Shown piece by piece: positions 19,074 through 28,010 of a stretch of DNA of 64,000 nucleotides. The notes below the pieces were generated by a model that was given only the letters and a program-made list of their open reading frames with translations, made no database searches and was not told the DNA's origin. Both the position numbers and the translations under genes were made by a program. This DNA is from Pseudomonas sp. WS 5079. GTDB taxonomy: Bacteria; Pseudomonadota; Gammaproteobacteria; Pseudomonadales; Pseudomonadaceae. How positions within the stretch are numbered: the first letter of the stretch is position 1; every line of letters begins with the position of its first letter. The DNA lies in the NCBI RefSeq assembly GCF_012985465.1, contig NZ_JAAQWN010000001.1, positions 124,001 to 188,000 of the forward strand, in the 5' to 3' direction.

Positions 19074-19973
19074 GTGAAACTCATCATTGTTGCTCTCTAC
19101 GTTGTCTCCATCGCGTATGTCCATCTGCGTGGCCGGGTGCGACATAAGCTGGGCCGTCAATTAAGCGACCACTCGACCTTCCTCGCCCCGGTCAATTGCT
19201 TCCTTTACCTATTCTCCAAACTGCCCGGCCGCCCGTATCTCTCGCCCAGCGATTTCCCCGACCTGAGCCCGCTCCAGGAGCACTGGCAGGAGATTCGCGA
19301 GGAGGGCCAGAACCTGATGCGCGCCGGTGAGATCAAGCGCTCGGACCAATACAACGACGTGGGTTTCAACTCGTTTTTCAAATCGGGCTGGAAACGCTTC
19401 TACCTCAAGTGGTACGGCGACAGCCATCCCTCGGCCATGAAGCTGTGCCCGCGTACTACGGAGCTTGTGCAAAGCATCGGTTCGATCAAGGCCGCGATGT
19501 TTGCCGAACTGCCTCCAGGCTCGAAATTGGTGCGCCATCGCGATCCTTATGCTGGCTCCTATCGTTACCACCTGGGGTTGGATACACCCAACGATCCAGG
19601 CTGCTATATCAACGTGGACGGTGAAAACTATCACTGGCGCGACGGCGAGGCGGTGATGTTTGACGAGACTTACATTCACTACGCCGAAAACACCACCCAG
19701 CAAAACCGCATCATCTTGTTCTGCGATATTGAGCGACCGATGAAATACCGTTGGGCTGCGGCGTTCAATCGCTGGTTCAGCCGCAATGTCATGGCCGCCG
19801 CCGGCTCGCCCAATGATGCCGGGGACAAGACCGGCGGCTTGAACCGCGCCTTTACCCGCCTGTACAAGATCCGCCTGCGCGGCAAGGAGCTGAAAAAGCG
19901 TAACCGCACCCGGTATTACCTGGAGAAGTGGGCGATCTTTGCTGGTTTGGCAGTGATTTTCATATTGATCTGA
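19074..19973 (+). CDS. lpxO: LpxO-type lipid A hydroxylase (aspartyl/asparaginyl beta-hydroxylase fold)
   Basis: The product has 299 residues with a hydrophobic N-terminal anchor (LIIVALYVVSIAYVHL) and another hydrophobic segment at the very C-terminus. The core is an Fe(II)/2-oxoglutarate dioxygenase: metal ligands HRDPYAGSYRYHLGL and ETYIHYAEN, and RIILFCDIERP for 2-oxoglutarate binding. LpxO adds a 2-hydroxyl group to a lipid A acyl chain at the inner membrane. The start is GTG at 19074. It sits near wzz and pssA, all envelope genes, but each has its own transcript. Confidence 0.88.
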   Translation: MKLIIVALYVVSIAYVHLRGRVRHKLGRQLSDHSTFLAPVNCFLYLFSKLPGRPYLSPSDFPDLSPLQEHWQEIREEGQNLMRAGEIKRSDQYNDVGFNSFFKSGWKRFYLKWYGDSHPSAMKLCPRTTELVQSIGSIKAAMFAELPPGSKLVRHRDPYAGSYRYHLGLDTPNDPGCYINVDGENYHWRDGEAVMFDETYIHYAENTTQQNRIILFCDIERPMKYRWAAAFNRWFSRNVMAAAGSPNDAGDKTGGLNRAFTRLYKIRLRGKELKKRNRTRYYLEKWAIFAGLAVIFILI

Positions 19974-20106
19974 GAGTAAGGCCCCTTGCCACTGGCGGGG
20001 GCTACTCAGGCGGCTGGGTCCCCAGTTTCTGCCCTATCTTCTTGCTGAGCCGCTGCCGGTTGGCGTAGGGGCATTCGAAAAGCCGTGTTACACCTGCATG
20101 GAAAGT

Positions 20107-20121
20107 ATTTGGTTACCAAAT
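20107..20121. promoter_or_regulatory. Perfect palindrome, possible operator
   Basis: ATTTGGT, T, ACCAAAT is a perfect 7-1-7 inverted repeat 62 bases before the small exported protein gene. It is too short and too AT-rich for a terminator and sits where an operator would be. No matching regulator can be named. Confidence 0.4.
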
Positions 20122-20183
20122 CCGAACCCAGGGCGTAGCGTGTTATCGAATGCAGGTATTCCTCACCCTACAGAGGTTTTGTC

Positions 20184-20501
20184 ATGAACAGCCGTACGCG
20201 CAGCCTTGTAGTGCTGGCCCTGGGCCTTGCCTTGAGTGGCGGGGCGCAGGCGCAGAACCTGCCCGGCAACAACAACCCGTATAACAGCCCGATCAAACGG
20301 GCCAATCCCAACAGCATGCAGGGCACCCAGCCCAATACGCCCGCCACCCGCGGTACCTACACCGCGCCGGTGCCTCGGCCGCCGACCCTGGAAAATGGCG
20401 GTATCGGCAACCGCTATCCGCAACGTGATGCAGCACCTGCACGTCCCGCCACCCAACCTTCAGCCCCGACGCAAGATGCCAATGGCAATCGCCGGCCCTG
20501 A
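20184..20501 (+). CDS. Small exported Asn/Pro/Thr-rich protein
   Basis: The product has 105 residues. A clear signal peptide (MNSRTRSLVVLALGLALSGGAQAQ) is followed by a low-complexity mature part rich in Asn, Pro, Thr and Arg with no Cys. It looks unstructured and periplasmic. I know no function for it. AGAGG lies before the ATG. The sugar dehydrogenase gene follows after 19 bases, so the pair are probably one operon. Confidence 0.7.
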   Translation: MNSRTRSLVVLALGLALSGGAQAQNLPGNNNPYNSPIKRANPNSMQGTQPNTPATRGTYTAPVPRPPTLENGGIGNRYPQRDAAPARPATQPSAPTQDANGNRRP

Positions 20502-20520
20502 ACGCAAGGAACCCCACGGT

Positions 20521-21678
20521 ATGTTTCTACGCACAACTCTTTTAGCGACCTGCTGCGCTAGCGCCCTGGCAAGCGCGCTGCCCGCGTTGGCCGCCGAGAC
20601 CCGGCAGTTCCCCAGCGAGCAAGGCAGCATCACCGCGACCCCGATTGTCAAAGGCCTGGACCACCCATGGGCGGTGGCGTTTTTACCCGACAAACAGGGC
20701 TTTTTGGTCACCGAACGGCCGGGCGCGCTGCGTTTTGTGAGCAGTGATGGCAAATTGTCCGCGCCGCTGAGTGGCGTGCCGCAAGTCTGGGCCAAGGGGC
20801 AGGGCGGTTTGCTGGATGTGGTGTTGTCACCGGATTTCAAGGAGGACCGCTTGGTCTACCTGTCCTACGCCGAAGGGGGGGGCAAGGGCGGTACGGCCGG
20901 CACGGCGGTAGGACGTGGCCGCTTGAGTGACGACCTGAGCGGCCTCAAGGACTTCCAGGTGATCCTGCGCCAGGAGCCCAAGCTCTCCACCGGCAACCAT
21001 TTTGGCTCGCGCCTGGTGTTTGACCGCGATGGCTACCTGTTTGTGACCCTGGGCGAGAACAATGATCGCCCGACGGCCCAGGACCTGGACAAGTTGCAGG
21101 GCAAGGTAGTGCGGATCTACCCCGACGGCCGCGTACCGGATGACAACCCGTTTGTCGGCCAGCCAGGAGCGCGGCCGGAAATCTGGTCCTATGGCCAGCG
21201 CAACCCCCAGGGCGCTGCGCTGAACCCGTGGACCGGCACCCTCTGGGAAAACGAACATGGCCCACGCGGCGGTGATGAGATCAATATCATCGAACGTGGC
21301 AAGAACTACGGCTGGCCCTTGGCGACCCATGGCATCAACTATTCCTTGCTGCCGATTCCCGAGGCCAAGGGCAAGACGGCCGAAGGCACGGTCGGGCCCC
21401 ATCATGTGTGGGAAAAGTCACCGGCCATCAGCGGCATGGCGTTCTACGACGCCGACCGCTTCAAGGCCTGGCAGCACAACCTGTTTATCGGCGCCCTGGC
21501 CAGCCAGGAGCTGATCCGCCTGCAGTTCGACGGCGACAAGGTGGTCCACGAAGAGCGCCTGCTGGGCGAGTTGAAGGCGCGCATCCGCGATGTACGCCAG
21601 GGCCCGGATGGCTTCCTGTACGTACTCACGGATGAGGATGATGGCGTGTTGTATCAGGTGGGCTTGAAGCAGGATTGA
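20521..21678 (+). CDS. yliI: PQQ-dependent soluble aldose sugar dehydrogenase (YliI/Asd type)
   Basis: The product has 385 residues with a signal peptide (LLATCCASALASALPALAA). It forms a six-bladed propeller like soluble PQQ glucose dehydrogenases: GLDHPWAVAFLPD, STGNHFGSRLVFD with the catalytic-loop His, WSYGQRNPQGAALNP, ENEHGPRGGDEINI and GPDGFLYVLTDEDDG. It oxidises aldose sugars in the periplasm with PQQ and calcium. Start MFLRTTLL follows the small exported gene by 19 bases. The membrane enzyme Gcd lies 22 kb downstream, so the cell has two PQQ sugar dehydrogenases. Confidence 0.87.
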   Translation: MFLRTTLLATCCASALASALPALAAETRQFPSEQGSITATPIVKGLDHPWAVAFLPDKQGFLVTERPGALRFVSSDGKLSAPLSGVPQVWAKGQGGLLDVVLSPDFKEDRLVYLSYAEGGGKGGTAGTAVGRGRLSDDLSGLKDFQVILRQEPKLSTGNHFGSRLVFDRDGYLFVTLGENNDRPTAQDLDKLQGKVVRIYPDGRVPDDNPFVGQPGARPEIWSYGQRNPQGAALNPWTGTLWENEHGPRGGDEINIIERGKNYGWPLATHGINYSLLPIPEAKGKTAEGTVGPHHVWEKSPAISGMAFYDADRFKAWQHNLFIGALASQELIRLQFDGDKVVHEERLLGELKARIRDVRQGPDGFLYVLTDEDDGVLYQVGLKQD

Positions 21679-21685
21679 CCGGCTC

Positions 21686-22165
21686 CTACAGCCCCAGTTC
21701 GGACAGCCCCGGATGATCATCCGGGCGCCGTCCCAGGGGCCAGTGGAATTTGCGTTCGCTTTCCTTGATCGGCATGTCATTGATGCACGCATGCCGATTG
21801 GACATCAGGCCGTCCTGGTCAAACTCCCAATTCTCGTTGCCGTAGGAGCGGAACCAGTTACCGGAATCGTCGTGCCATTCATAGGCATAACGCACCGCGA
21901 TGCGGTTGCCGGTAAACGCCCATAGCTCCTTGATCAAGCGGTAGTCCAGTTCCCTGGCCCATTTGCGGGTGAGAAAATCCTTGGCCTGCTCGCGGTTATG
22001 GGCGAACTCGGCGCGATTGCGCCACCTTGTGTCCAGGGTGTAGGCCAGCGACACGCGCTGCGGATCGCGGGAGTTCCAGCCGTCTTCGGCGAGACGGATC
22101 TTTTCAATGGCCGATTGCTCGGTAAAGGGCGGTAAGGGCGGACGCACGTGTACATTGGCGGTCAT
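21686..22165 (-). CDS. DUF1348 (NTF2/SnoaL-like) protein
   Basis: The product has 159 residues. DUF1348 is recognised from [63 protein letters not shown] and [13 protein letters not shown]. These small cone-shaped proteins often bind or isomerise small molecules, but no activity is established. AGGAG precedes the ATG. It lies 44 bases after the TetR gene on the same strand and is probably the target of that regulator. Confidence 0.85.
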   Translation of the reverse strand: MTANVHVRPPLPPFTEQSAIEKIRLAEDGWNSRDPQRVSLAYTLDTRWRNRAEFAHNREQAKDFLTRKWARELDYRLIKELWAFTGNRIAVRYAYEWHDDSGNWFRSYGNENWEFDQDGLMSNRHACINDMPIKESERKFHWPLGRRPDDHPGLSELGL

Positions 22166-22209
22166 TTGACTGCTCCTTTGGATCGTTAGTTGTTAAACCC
22201 AGACAACTT

Positions 22210-22773
22210 TCAAAGTGCCAATAAGTCCTGCGCCATGCATTGCGCATTATCAGCGGCGGTGACATCGCCCATGATCAGGGCGATGGTAATGGCGCCATCG
22301 ACCAGGATCAGCAGTTGCGCGGCCTGCTTCTCCGGGGCCGGCGTGCCATGGGCCTTGCACAGTTCAAGCAGGTACTCGAACAGTTTCTGTTTGTGCGCCT
22401 TGGCCAGTAAGCGAACCGGGTCTTGCGGGTTGCCGGTCTCGCCGCTGGTATTGATAAAGGCGCAACCGCGAAAGTCCGCAGAGCCGAACCAGGCCTTGAG
22501 GGCGCTGAACACGCCGAGCAAACGGGCGCCGCTGCCGGCGTATTGCTCGACCTCGCTGCGCAGCCACAGCAGCCAACGCGCGTCGCGCCGCTGCAGGGCG
22601 GCGATCACCAGTTCGTCCTTATTGGCAAAGTAGCGGTAGATACTCTTCCTGGAGACACCGGCGGTTTTCACCAGCAGATCCATGCCGGTGGCTGCAATGC
22701 CATGCCGGTAGATCAACTTTTCGGTGACGTCCAGGATAATCTCGCGGGTTTCATTGTTGGTCATATCGTTCAT
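22210..22773 (-). CDS. TetR-family regulator
   Basis: The product has 187 residues. The N-terminal helix-turn-helix reads ILDVTEKLIYRHGIAATGMDLLVKTAGVSRKSIYRYFANKDELV. The C-terminal ligand-binding domain includes GCAFINTSGE, as in TetR_C-type regulators of oxidative or electrophile responses. The open frame reaches a TTG at 22809, but that would put the promoter and operator inside the gene. With the promoter at 22781-22809 the transcript would begin almost at the ATG 22773, a leaderless start; ATG 22764 is the alternative. DUF1348 follows in the operon. Confidence 0.85.
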   Translation of the reverse strand: MNDMTNNETREIILDVTEKLIYRHGIAATGMDLLVKTAGVSRKSIYRYFANKDELVIAALQRRDARWLLWLRSEVEQYAGSGARLLGVFSALKAWFGSADFRGCAFINTSGETGNPQDPVRLLAKAHKQKLFEYLLELCKAHGTPAPEKQAAQLLILVDGAITIALIMGDVTAADNAQCMAQDLLAL

Positions 22774-22780
22774 GTTGCGA

Positions 22781-22809
22781 ACAGTAGAACGATCGTTCTT
22801 CTTGGTCAA
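22781..22809 (-). promoter_or_regulatory. Promoter of the TetR gene with palindromic operator
   Basis: On the minus strand TTGACC (22809-22804) and TACTGT (22786-22781) are spaced by exactly 17 bases. The perfect 14-bp palindrome AGAACGATCGTTCT (22786-22799) fills the spacer. A TetR dimer there would block RNA polymerase, so autorepression is the obvious reading. Confidence 0.7.
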
Positions 22810-22897
22810 TCAATTATTTTCAGCGGCCCGTGGGCAGACCTGGGGACCCCCATGGTGTAAGCTCTCGGGCTCTTCGGATTCGATCATTGCGAGCCCT

Positions 22898-24241
22898 ATG
22901 CCGTCGTTATTCAAACGTTCCCTGTTGCCCAAATTGCGCGGTTTTCCCCTGAGCACCGATGCGATCGAGGTGCTGTCTGGCGCTGCCGAGTTTCGCCGCT
23001 GCCTGCTGGAGAAAATCGCCCAGGCCCAGCACCGTATCTACATCGTCGCCCTGTACCTGCAACAGGACGAAGCGGGCCAGGAGGTGTTTGACGCGCTGCA
23101 TGCCGCCAAGGCCGCACGGCCCGGGCTGGATATCGTGGTGATGGTCGACTGGCTGCGCGCCCAGCGCGGGCTGATCGGCGCGGGCAAGCAGCCGGGCAAT
23201 AGCGCCTGGTACCAGGCGATGACCCAGTCACACCCGACGCAAGTGCCGGTGTACGGCGTGCCGGTGCAGACCCGCGAGCTGTTCGGCGTGCTGCACCTAA
23301 AGGGTTTTGTGATCGACGACAGTGTGCTGTACAGCGGCGCCAGCTTGAACAATGTGTACCTGCACAAGTTCGACAAATACCGCTTCGACCGTTATCACCT
23401 GATCCACAGCAAGCCCCTGGCCGACTCCCTGCAACACCTGGTGGAACATGGCCTGGTGGCGTCCAAGGCGGTGCACCGCCTGGACCTGCCCAACCTGCCC
23501 AGTACCCGCAGCTTGCGCAATGACATCGGCGACCTGCGCAGCCGTCTCAAGCACGCGACCTATGACACCACCGCCGGCCAGGCGGGCATTGGCGGGTTGT
23601 CGGTCAGCCCGCTGCTGGGGGTGGGCAAGAACAACCCGCTGAGCCGGGTGATCTGCGAGCTGATCGCCAGTGCCCAGCAGCAGTTGACCATCTGCACCCC
23701 GTATTTCAACCTGCCGCTGCCAGTCACCCGGGAAATCAACCGCGCGCTGGCCCGGGGGGTGAAGATCGACATCATCGTCGGCGACAAGACCGCCAACGAC
23801 TTCTACATCCCGCCCAGCGAACCCTTCAGGATCATCGCCGCGCTGCCGTATCTCTACGAGATCAGCCTGCGCCGCTTTGCCAAGCGCCACCAGCGCATGA
23901 TCGACAGCGGCCAGCTCAACCTGCATCTGTGGCGCGACGGGGATAACACCTATCACCTCAAGGGCATGTGGGTCGACGAACGCTATACCTTGCTCACCGG
24001 CAACAACCTCAACCCCCGGGCCTTTCGCCTGGACCTGGAAAACGCCTTGCTGATCGACGATCCCCAGGGCCAGTGGATGGCACCACGGCGTGGCGAGCTT
24101 GCGCAGATTTTCCAGCACACCACGCGGATCCAGGGCTACCAGCAGTTGCAGACGCTGGTGGATTACCCCGAGGCCGTCGGCAAGTTTTTGCGCCGGGTCA
24201 GCCGGGTACGGGTCGAGCGGTTGTTGTATCGGATTCTCTAG
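22898..24241 (+). CDS. pssA: CDP-diacylglycerol-serine O-phosphatidyltransferase
   Basis: The product has 447 residues (E. coli PssA has 451). It belongs to the phospholipase D superfamily with two HKD-type motifs: HLKGFVIDDSVLYSGASLNN near residue 133 and HLKGMWVDERYTLLTGNNLN near 352. The enzyme makes phosphatidylserine from CDP-diacylglycerol and serine, the precursor of phosphatidylethanolamine, associated peripherally with the membrane. The upstream open frame to 22724 overlaps the TetR promoter and is rejected; MPSLFKRSLLPKLRG is the standard start. Confidence 0.9.
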   Translation: MPSLFKRSLLPKLRGFPLSTDAIEVLSGAAEFRRCLLEKIAQAQHRIYIVALYLQQDEAGQEVFDALHAAKAARPGLDIVVMVDWLRAQRGLIGAGKQPGNSAWYQAMTQSHPTQVPVYGVPVQTRELFGVLHLKGFVIDDSVLYSGASLNNVYLHKFDKYRFDRYHLIHSKPLADSLQHLVEHGLVASKAVHRLDLPNLPSTRSLRNDIGDLRSRLKHATYDTTAGQAGIGGLSVSPLLGVGKNNPLSRVICELIASAQQQLTICTPYFNLPLPVTREINRALARGVKIDIIVGDKTANDFYIPPSEPFRIIAALPYLYEISLRRFAKRHQRMIDSGQLNLHLWRDGDNTYHLKGMWVDERYTLLTGNNLNPRAFRLDLENALLIDDPQGQWMAPRRGELAQIFQHTTRIQGYQQLQTLVDYPEAVGKFLRRVSRVRVERLLYRIL

Positions 24242-25440
24242 TGGCGCGGTGCCGGCCAGATCGCTATGAGCAGCAGCAGGGCAGCGGCCACCAGGTACGG
24301 TAGCCGCGGCTCAACGGCATAGATCAGAGTCCCGGCCAGGGGCCCGACCACCACGCCCAAGCCTTGTGCGGCACCCACCGACCCGGCAGTAGCGCCTTGT
24401 TCCGAGGCTTCCACTGCGTTGGCCGCCAGGGCGGCGAACGATGGGAAGATCCAGCCCATGCCGGCCGCCGAGACGAAGAAACACAGCCAGAGGATCCACG
24501 CGGTATCGGCGAACATACTGCCGGCAAAGCCCAGGGCGGAAACAGTGGCGCCGACGCGGATCATCCGCAATGGCGGCCATTCGAGCTTGCGCACCAGCAA
24601 TTGCGAGCAGATCAAGGCCAGGCCGACCATCGTCAGGGCAATCCCGGCGGTTTGTGCGGCATCGGCCGGGTTCATTTTCAGGCGGTCGAGGGCGAAAAAG
24701 CCCACGGTGATCTGGGCGATAGACACACAGAGCATGGCGGCAAAGGCCACCACCAGGGGCCGGCGCAGGCGTGGGTCAGAGAGGTTGACGGCCTTGGGTG
24801 GTTGCTTGAGGTGCAGTTCCTGGCGCGGCAGTTTCACCAGCAACACCAGGAAGCCGAGCATCGGCAACAGCGCCATGGCATAGAACGGCAGGCTCAGGCT
24901 GTAGCGGGCCAGCAGCGCGGCAACCGCCGGCCCTAGCACCAGGCCGCAGGCGTTGGCCGCCCCCAGCGAGGCCATGGCCTTGGCGCGGTGGGCCGGCTCG
25001 ATATTGTCGGCGATCAACGCATAGCCGCCCACCGGGATTGCGGCGTAGAACACCCCGATCAACCCGCGCCCGAGCACCAGCCCGATAAACGCCAGCATGG
25101 CCGAGGGCAGTAATTGCAGGGAAGCGTCGATAAACACGCACAGCGCCCAGTACGCCAGGGTGAAGCCCCCGGTGCCCAGCAACAGTACGCGCCGGCGCCC
25201 CAGGCGATCACTGGCCTGGCCCCAAGGCCGCGCCAGCAACATCCAGATCACCCCGGACACCGTCACCGCCGCCCCCGCCTGCCACGTCGCCAGCCCCAGC
25301 ACCCGGGCGATGGGGCCAATCAGCGAGACAAACGCCATCATCGCCATGGTGCAGGCCATGTTGGCGATCAGTAGGGGACGCAGGTTGAACGACACAGAGG
25401 TGGGCAAGGCGGCATCGATGCTAGTGGCTGAATCGGGCAT
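24238..25440 (-). CDS. MFS transporter of the drug:H+ antiporter (DHA1) type
   Basis: The product has 400 residues and twelve helices. Motif A is ARPWGQASDRLGRRRVLLLGTGGF after helix 2, and helix 5 carries the antiporter motif GAANACGLVLGPAVAALLA. Helices 4 and 11 read GRGLIGVFYAAIPVGGYAL and GAAQGLGVVVGPLAGTLIY. It probably exports a small molecule, but which one cannot be read from the sequence. It overlaps the convergent pssA by 4 bases, and a REP-rich spacer lies upstream. Confidence 0.87.
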   Translation of the reverse strand: MPDSATSIDAALPTSVSFNLRPLLIANMACTMAMMAFVSLIGPIARVLGLATWQAGAAVTVSGVIWMLLARPWGQASDRLGRRRVLLLGTGGFTLAYWALCVFIDASLQLLPSAMLAFIGLVLGRGLIGVFYAAIPVGGYALIADNIEPAHRAKAMASLGAANACGLVLGPAVAALLARYSLSLPFYAMALLPMLGFLVLLVKLPRQELHLKQPPKAVNLSDPRLRRPLVVAFAAMLCVSIAQITVGFFALDRLKMNPADAAQTAGIALTMVGLALICSQLLVRKLEWPPLRMIRVGATVSALGFAGSMFADTAWILWLCFFVSAAGMGWIFPSFAALAANAVEASEQGATAGSVGAAQGLGVVVGPLAGTLIYAVEPRLPYLVAAALLLLIAIWPAPRH

Positions 25441-25534
25441 GGGGAATCTTCCGTGAGTGGGATCAATGGAACGTTATAGGTAAGACGGTTAAACGCACAG
25501 CGCGATTAACCTAGATGATAGGGATCTACAGCTT

Positions 25535-25622
25535 TGGGAGTGGGGTTGCTTGTGATGGCGGTGGTTCAGCCACCCATCTTGGATGACTGACACACCGCCA
25601 TCGCAGGCAAGCCAGCTCCCAC
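25535..25622. repeat. REPIN, degenerate copy
   Basis: Two REP arms face each other: GGGAGTGGGGTTGC...GATGGCGGTGG on the left and ACCGCCATCGCAGGCAAGCC...CTCCCA on the right, about 20 bp apart. The left arm has lost part of the usual core. Confidence 0.75.
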
Positions 25623-25669
25623 GTTTGATTTGCGGTGTGGCCCAAGTTTCAGCCCCGACGAACATCCCC

Positions 25670-25759
25670 TGTGGGGGCGGGCTTGCTCGCGATCGCGGTG
25701 GTTCAGCCACTGTTTCCGGTGACTGACACACCGCCCTCGCAGGCAAGCCAGCTCCCACA
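25670..25759. repeat. REPIN, second copy
   Basis: GTGGGGGCGGGCTTGCTCGCGA opposes CCGCCCTCGCAGGCAAGCCAG...CTCCCAC across the spacer GTTCAGCCACTG...GACTGACAC, closely similar to the neighbouring copy at 25535. Confidence 0.8.
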
Positions 25760-25804
25760 TTTGATTGGCGGTGTGGCGAATATTTTCTGCTCGCTGAGAC
25801 CCCC

Positions 25805-25845
25805 TGTGGGAGCGGGCTTGCCCGCGATGGCGGTGTGTCAGGCTC
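25805..25845. repeat. Single REP element
   Basis: TGTGGGAGCGGGCTTGCC continues as CGCGATGGCGG, the commonest REP core in this window. It lies about 25 bases past the efeM stop and may protect or end that transcript. Confidence 0.75.
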
Positions 25846-25866
25846 AGAGCCGCTACCGTCGAGGTA

Positions 25867-26679
25867 TCAGTTCAACCCCAGCTTGCCCCGCAGGGTAGAC
25901 AGGTCTTCGGCCAGGGTATTGACCGGGCCGACCAGGGCCTTGCGGTCGTTTTCCTTGACCTTGTCATAGGTTTCAAAACCGCCATCGGCCGTCTTGTACT
26001 TGGCCAGGATGGTGTCCACCGTGGCGAAGTTCTTGTCGACCTTGGCCAAAAACGCCTTGTCCTGCTGTTCGATCTGCCCACGGAACAGGTCGACGATCTT
26101 CTTCGCCCCGTCAATGTTGCCCTGGAAGTCATACAGGTCGGTGTGGCTGTAGCGGTCCTCTTCGCCGGAGATCTTGGTGGCGGCCACTTCTTCGAGCAAC
26201 GCGGCAGCGCCGCCGACGACTTTTTCCGGCGGGAAAGTCAGGCCGGCAACGCGGGTTTGCAGGTCTTTGACGTCCTTGTTCAAGCCATCGGCAAGGGCGC
26301 CCAGGCCCTGGGTGCTGTTCTCGGCGAACAGGCTGTATTCAATACGGTGGAAACCGGTGAAATCCTCGGCCTTCACGCCTTTTTCGTGATCGTCGACCCG
26401 TGAGTCGATCGAGGCATCGAGGTCGCTGAACAGCTCGGCGATCGGCTCGATGGCCTCATAGTGCACACGGGTCGGCGCATAGAGTTTTTTCGCGGTGGTC
26501 AGGTCGCCTTTTTTCACCGCGTCGGTAAAGGCCTGGGTCTGGGTCACCAGTTCATCGATCTTGTCGGTGACATAAATCTTGTAGTCCGACACCGGGCCCA
26601 CCAGGTCCAGGGGCGCCGTCGCGGCAAAGGCTGCGAGCGGAGAAAGGGTCAACAACAACGCAAGAGACGACTTTTTCAT
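25867..26679 (-). CDS. efeM: EfeM/Algp7-type imelysin protein (periplasmic iron binding)
   Basis: The product has 270 residues with a signal peptide ([20 protein letters not shown]) directly followed by an imelysin (peptidase M75-like) domain. The HxxE metal motif is [14 protein letters not shown] near residue 115, with [13 protein letters not shown] near 180. It lacks the N-terminal cupredoxin domain of EfeO, so it is the EfeM type. These proteins are thought to deliver iron to the EfeU permease. It is the last gene of the operon, 27 bases after efeB. Confidence 0.88.
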   Translation of the reverse strand: MKKSSLALLLTLSPLAAFAATAPLDLVGPVSDYKIYVTDKIDELVTQTQAFTDAVKKGDLTTAKKLYAPTRVHYEAIEPIAELFSDLDASIDSRVDDHEKGVKAEDFTGFHRIEYSLFAENSTQGLGALADGLNKDVKDLQTRVAGLTFPPEKVVGGAAALLEEVAATKISGEEDRYSHTDLYDFQGNIDGAKKIVDLFRGQIEQQDKAFLAKVDKNFATVDTILAKYKTADGGFETYDKVKENDRKALVGPVNTLAEDLSTLRGKLGLN

Positions 26680-26706
26680 GGGACGGTTTCCGCTGTGGGG
26701 AGGGGG

Positions 26707-27996
26707 TTAGGTGTTGGCAGTGGTGTGCAGCAAGGTGCGGCCGATAAAGTCCTTGGGCCCGGTGACCCCCGGCAGCGTGAAGAAGTAGCCGCCGCCCACC
26801 GGCTTGAGGTACTCCTCCAGAGGCTCGCCATTGAGCCGGGTTTGCACAGTAATGAAGCCTTTCTCCAGGTCTGCCTGGTAGCAGATAAACAACAGGCCCA
26901 TGTCCAGCTGGCCGTTCTTGTTGACGCCATTGGAGTAGTTGAACGGCCGGCGCAGGATCAGGTTGGCCTGGGTCGACGCTGTGCGCGGGTTGGCCAGGCG
27001 GATATGCGCATCGAGCTTGGTCAGTTTGCCTTCTGGGTCCTTGCTGTAGTCGGGCACCTGGGCTTCGCTGTGACCGTCCATGGGCGCGCCGCTGGTCTTG
27101 ATCCGGCCGATGATGCTCTGCTGTTCCTGCAAGGGCGTGCGGTCCCAGCGCTCGACGAAGTTGCGGATGATCCGCACCGCCTGGTAGCTGCCATGGGCGG
27201 CCCAGGCGGGCTCGTCACTGCCGGGCTGGACCCAGACCAGTTGGTCCATGGCCTTGGCGTCGTTGGAGTCCGGGTTGGCCGAGCCATCGCGAAAGCCCAG
27301 GAAGTTGCGCGCACTCTGTGCCGGCTGCCCGGCGCGGGCAGGGGCCTGGGGCGGTACGCTGCCTTCCTGTTTCCAGCGCACTAGTAGCAGGTCCGGCAGG
27401 TTTTTCACGATATCGCGCAGGGCGTGGATATTGGTATCGGGGGTGTTGGAACTCAACTGCAGGCTCAGGTCGCCGTGGCACTGCGCCGGTTCCAGGGCAT
27501 CGTTGGGGAAGCCGACCATGCGGGTCAGGCGCTTGGGCTTGGCGGCGGCCAGGCCGAAACGCTCGTCGAACAACGACGCGCCCACCGACACGGTAATCGT
27601 CAGGTTATCCGGGGTGACCACCGGGCCGAGGATCCCGGAGTCGGTGGGCGGCAGTTTCGGGTCGACTTGCGGCACGCTGCCACCGGTCATCAAAAAGCTG
27701 ATGCGCTCGTTGAGCGTGCGAAACAACCGCTCCAGGTCCTCGCGGTCGCTGGCCAATACATCGAACGCCACCAGCATGCCGCAGGCCGGGCGCGGGGTGA
27801 CGATACCGCTCTGGTGCTTGCCGTGGAAGGCATGGTGGTCCTGGGTTTTTTCGCTGCTGGGGGCAGCGGTGACCTGGGCCGCGCCGGCCGCCATCGCCGG
27901 GCAACTGAGGCTGCTGCCGGCAATTGCCGCGCCGGTGGCGGCCATGCCCAGCAACACACGGCGGCGCTGGGCGTTGAACTGTTCTGAATCACTCAT
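26707..27996 (-). CDS. efeB: EfeB, Dyp-type heme peroxidase/deferrochelatase
   Basis: The product has 429 residues. A twin-arginine signal is visible (NAQRRRVLLGMAATGAAIAG), so export is folded and heme-loaded. The Dyp signature NFLGFRDGSANPDSND holds the catalytic Asp, and ADLEKGFITVQTRLNGEPLEEY is the C-terminal heme-pocket region. EfeB oxidises ferrous iron or releases iron from heme in the periplasm for EfeO/EfeU. It is 14 bases after efeO. Confidence 0.93.
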   Translation of the reverse strand: MSDSEQFNAQRRRVLLGMAATGAAIAGSSLSCPAMAAGAAQVTAAPSSEKTQDHHAFHGKHQSGIVTPRPACGMLVAFDVLASDREDLERLFRTLNERISFLMTGGSVPQVDPKLPPTDSGILGPVVTPDNLTITVSVGASLFDERFGLAAAKPKRLTRMVGFPNDALEPAQCHGDLSLQLSSNTPDTNIHALRDIVKNLPDLLLVRWKQEGSVPPQAPARAGQPAQSARNFLGFRDGSANPDSNDAKAMDQLVWVQPGSDEPAWAAHGSYQAVRIIRNFVERWDRTPLQEQQSIIGRIKTSGAPMDGHSEAQVPDYSKDPEGKLTKLDAHIRLANPRTASTQANLILRRPFNYSNGVNKNGQLDMGLLFICYQADLEKGFITVQTRLNGEPLEEYLKPVGGGYFFTLPGVTGPKDFIGRTLLHTTANT

Positions 27997-28010
27997 CTAT
28001 TTGGTCGTCT

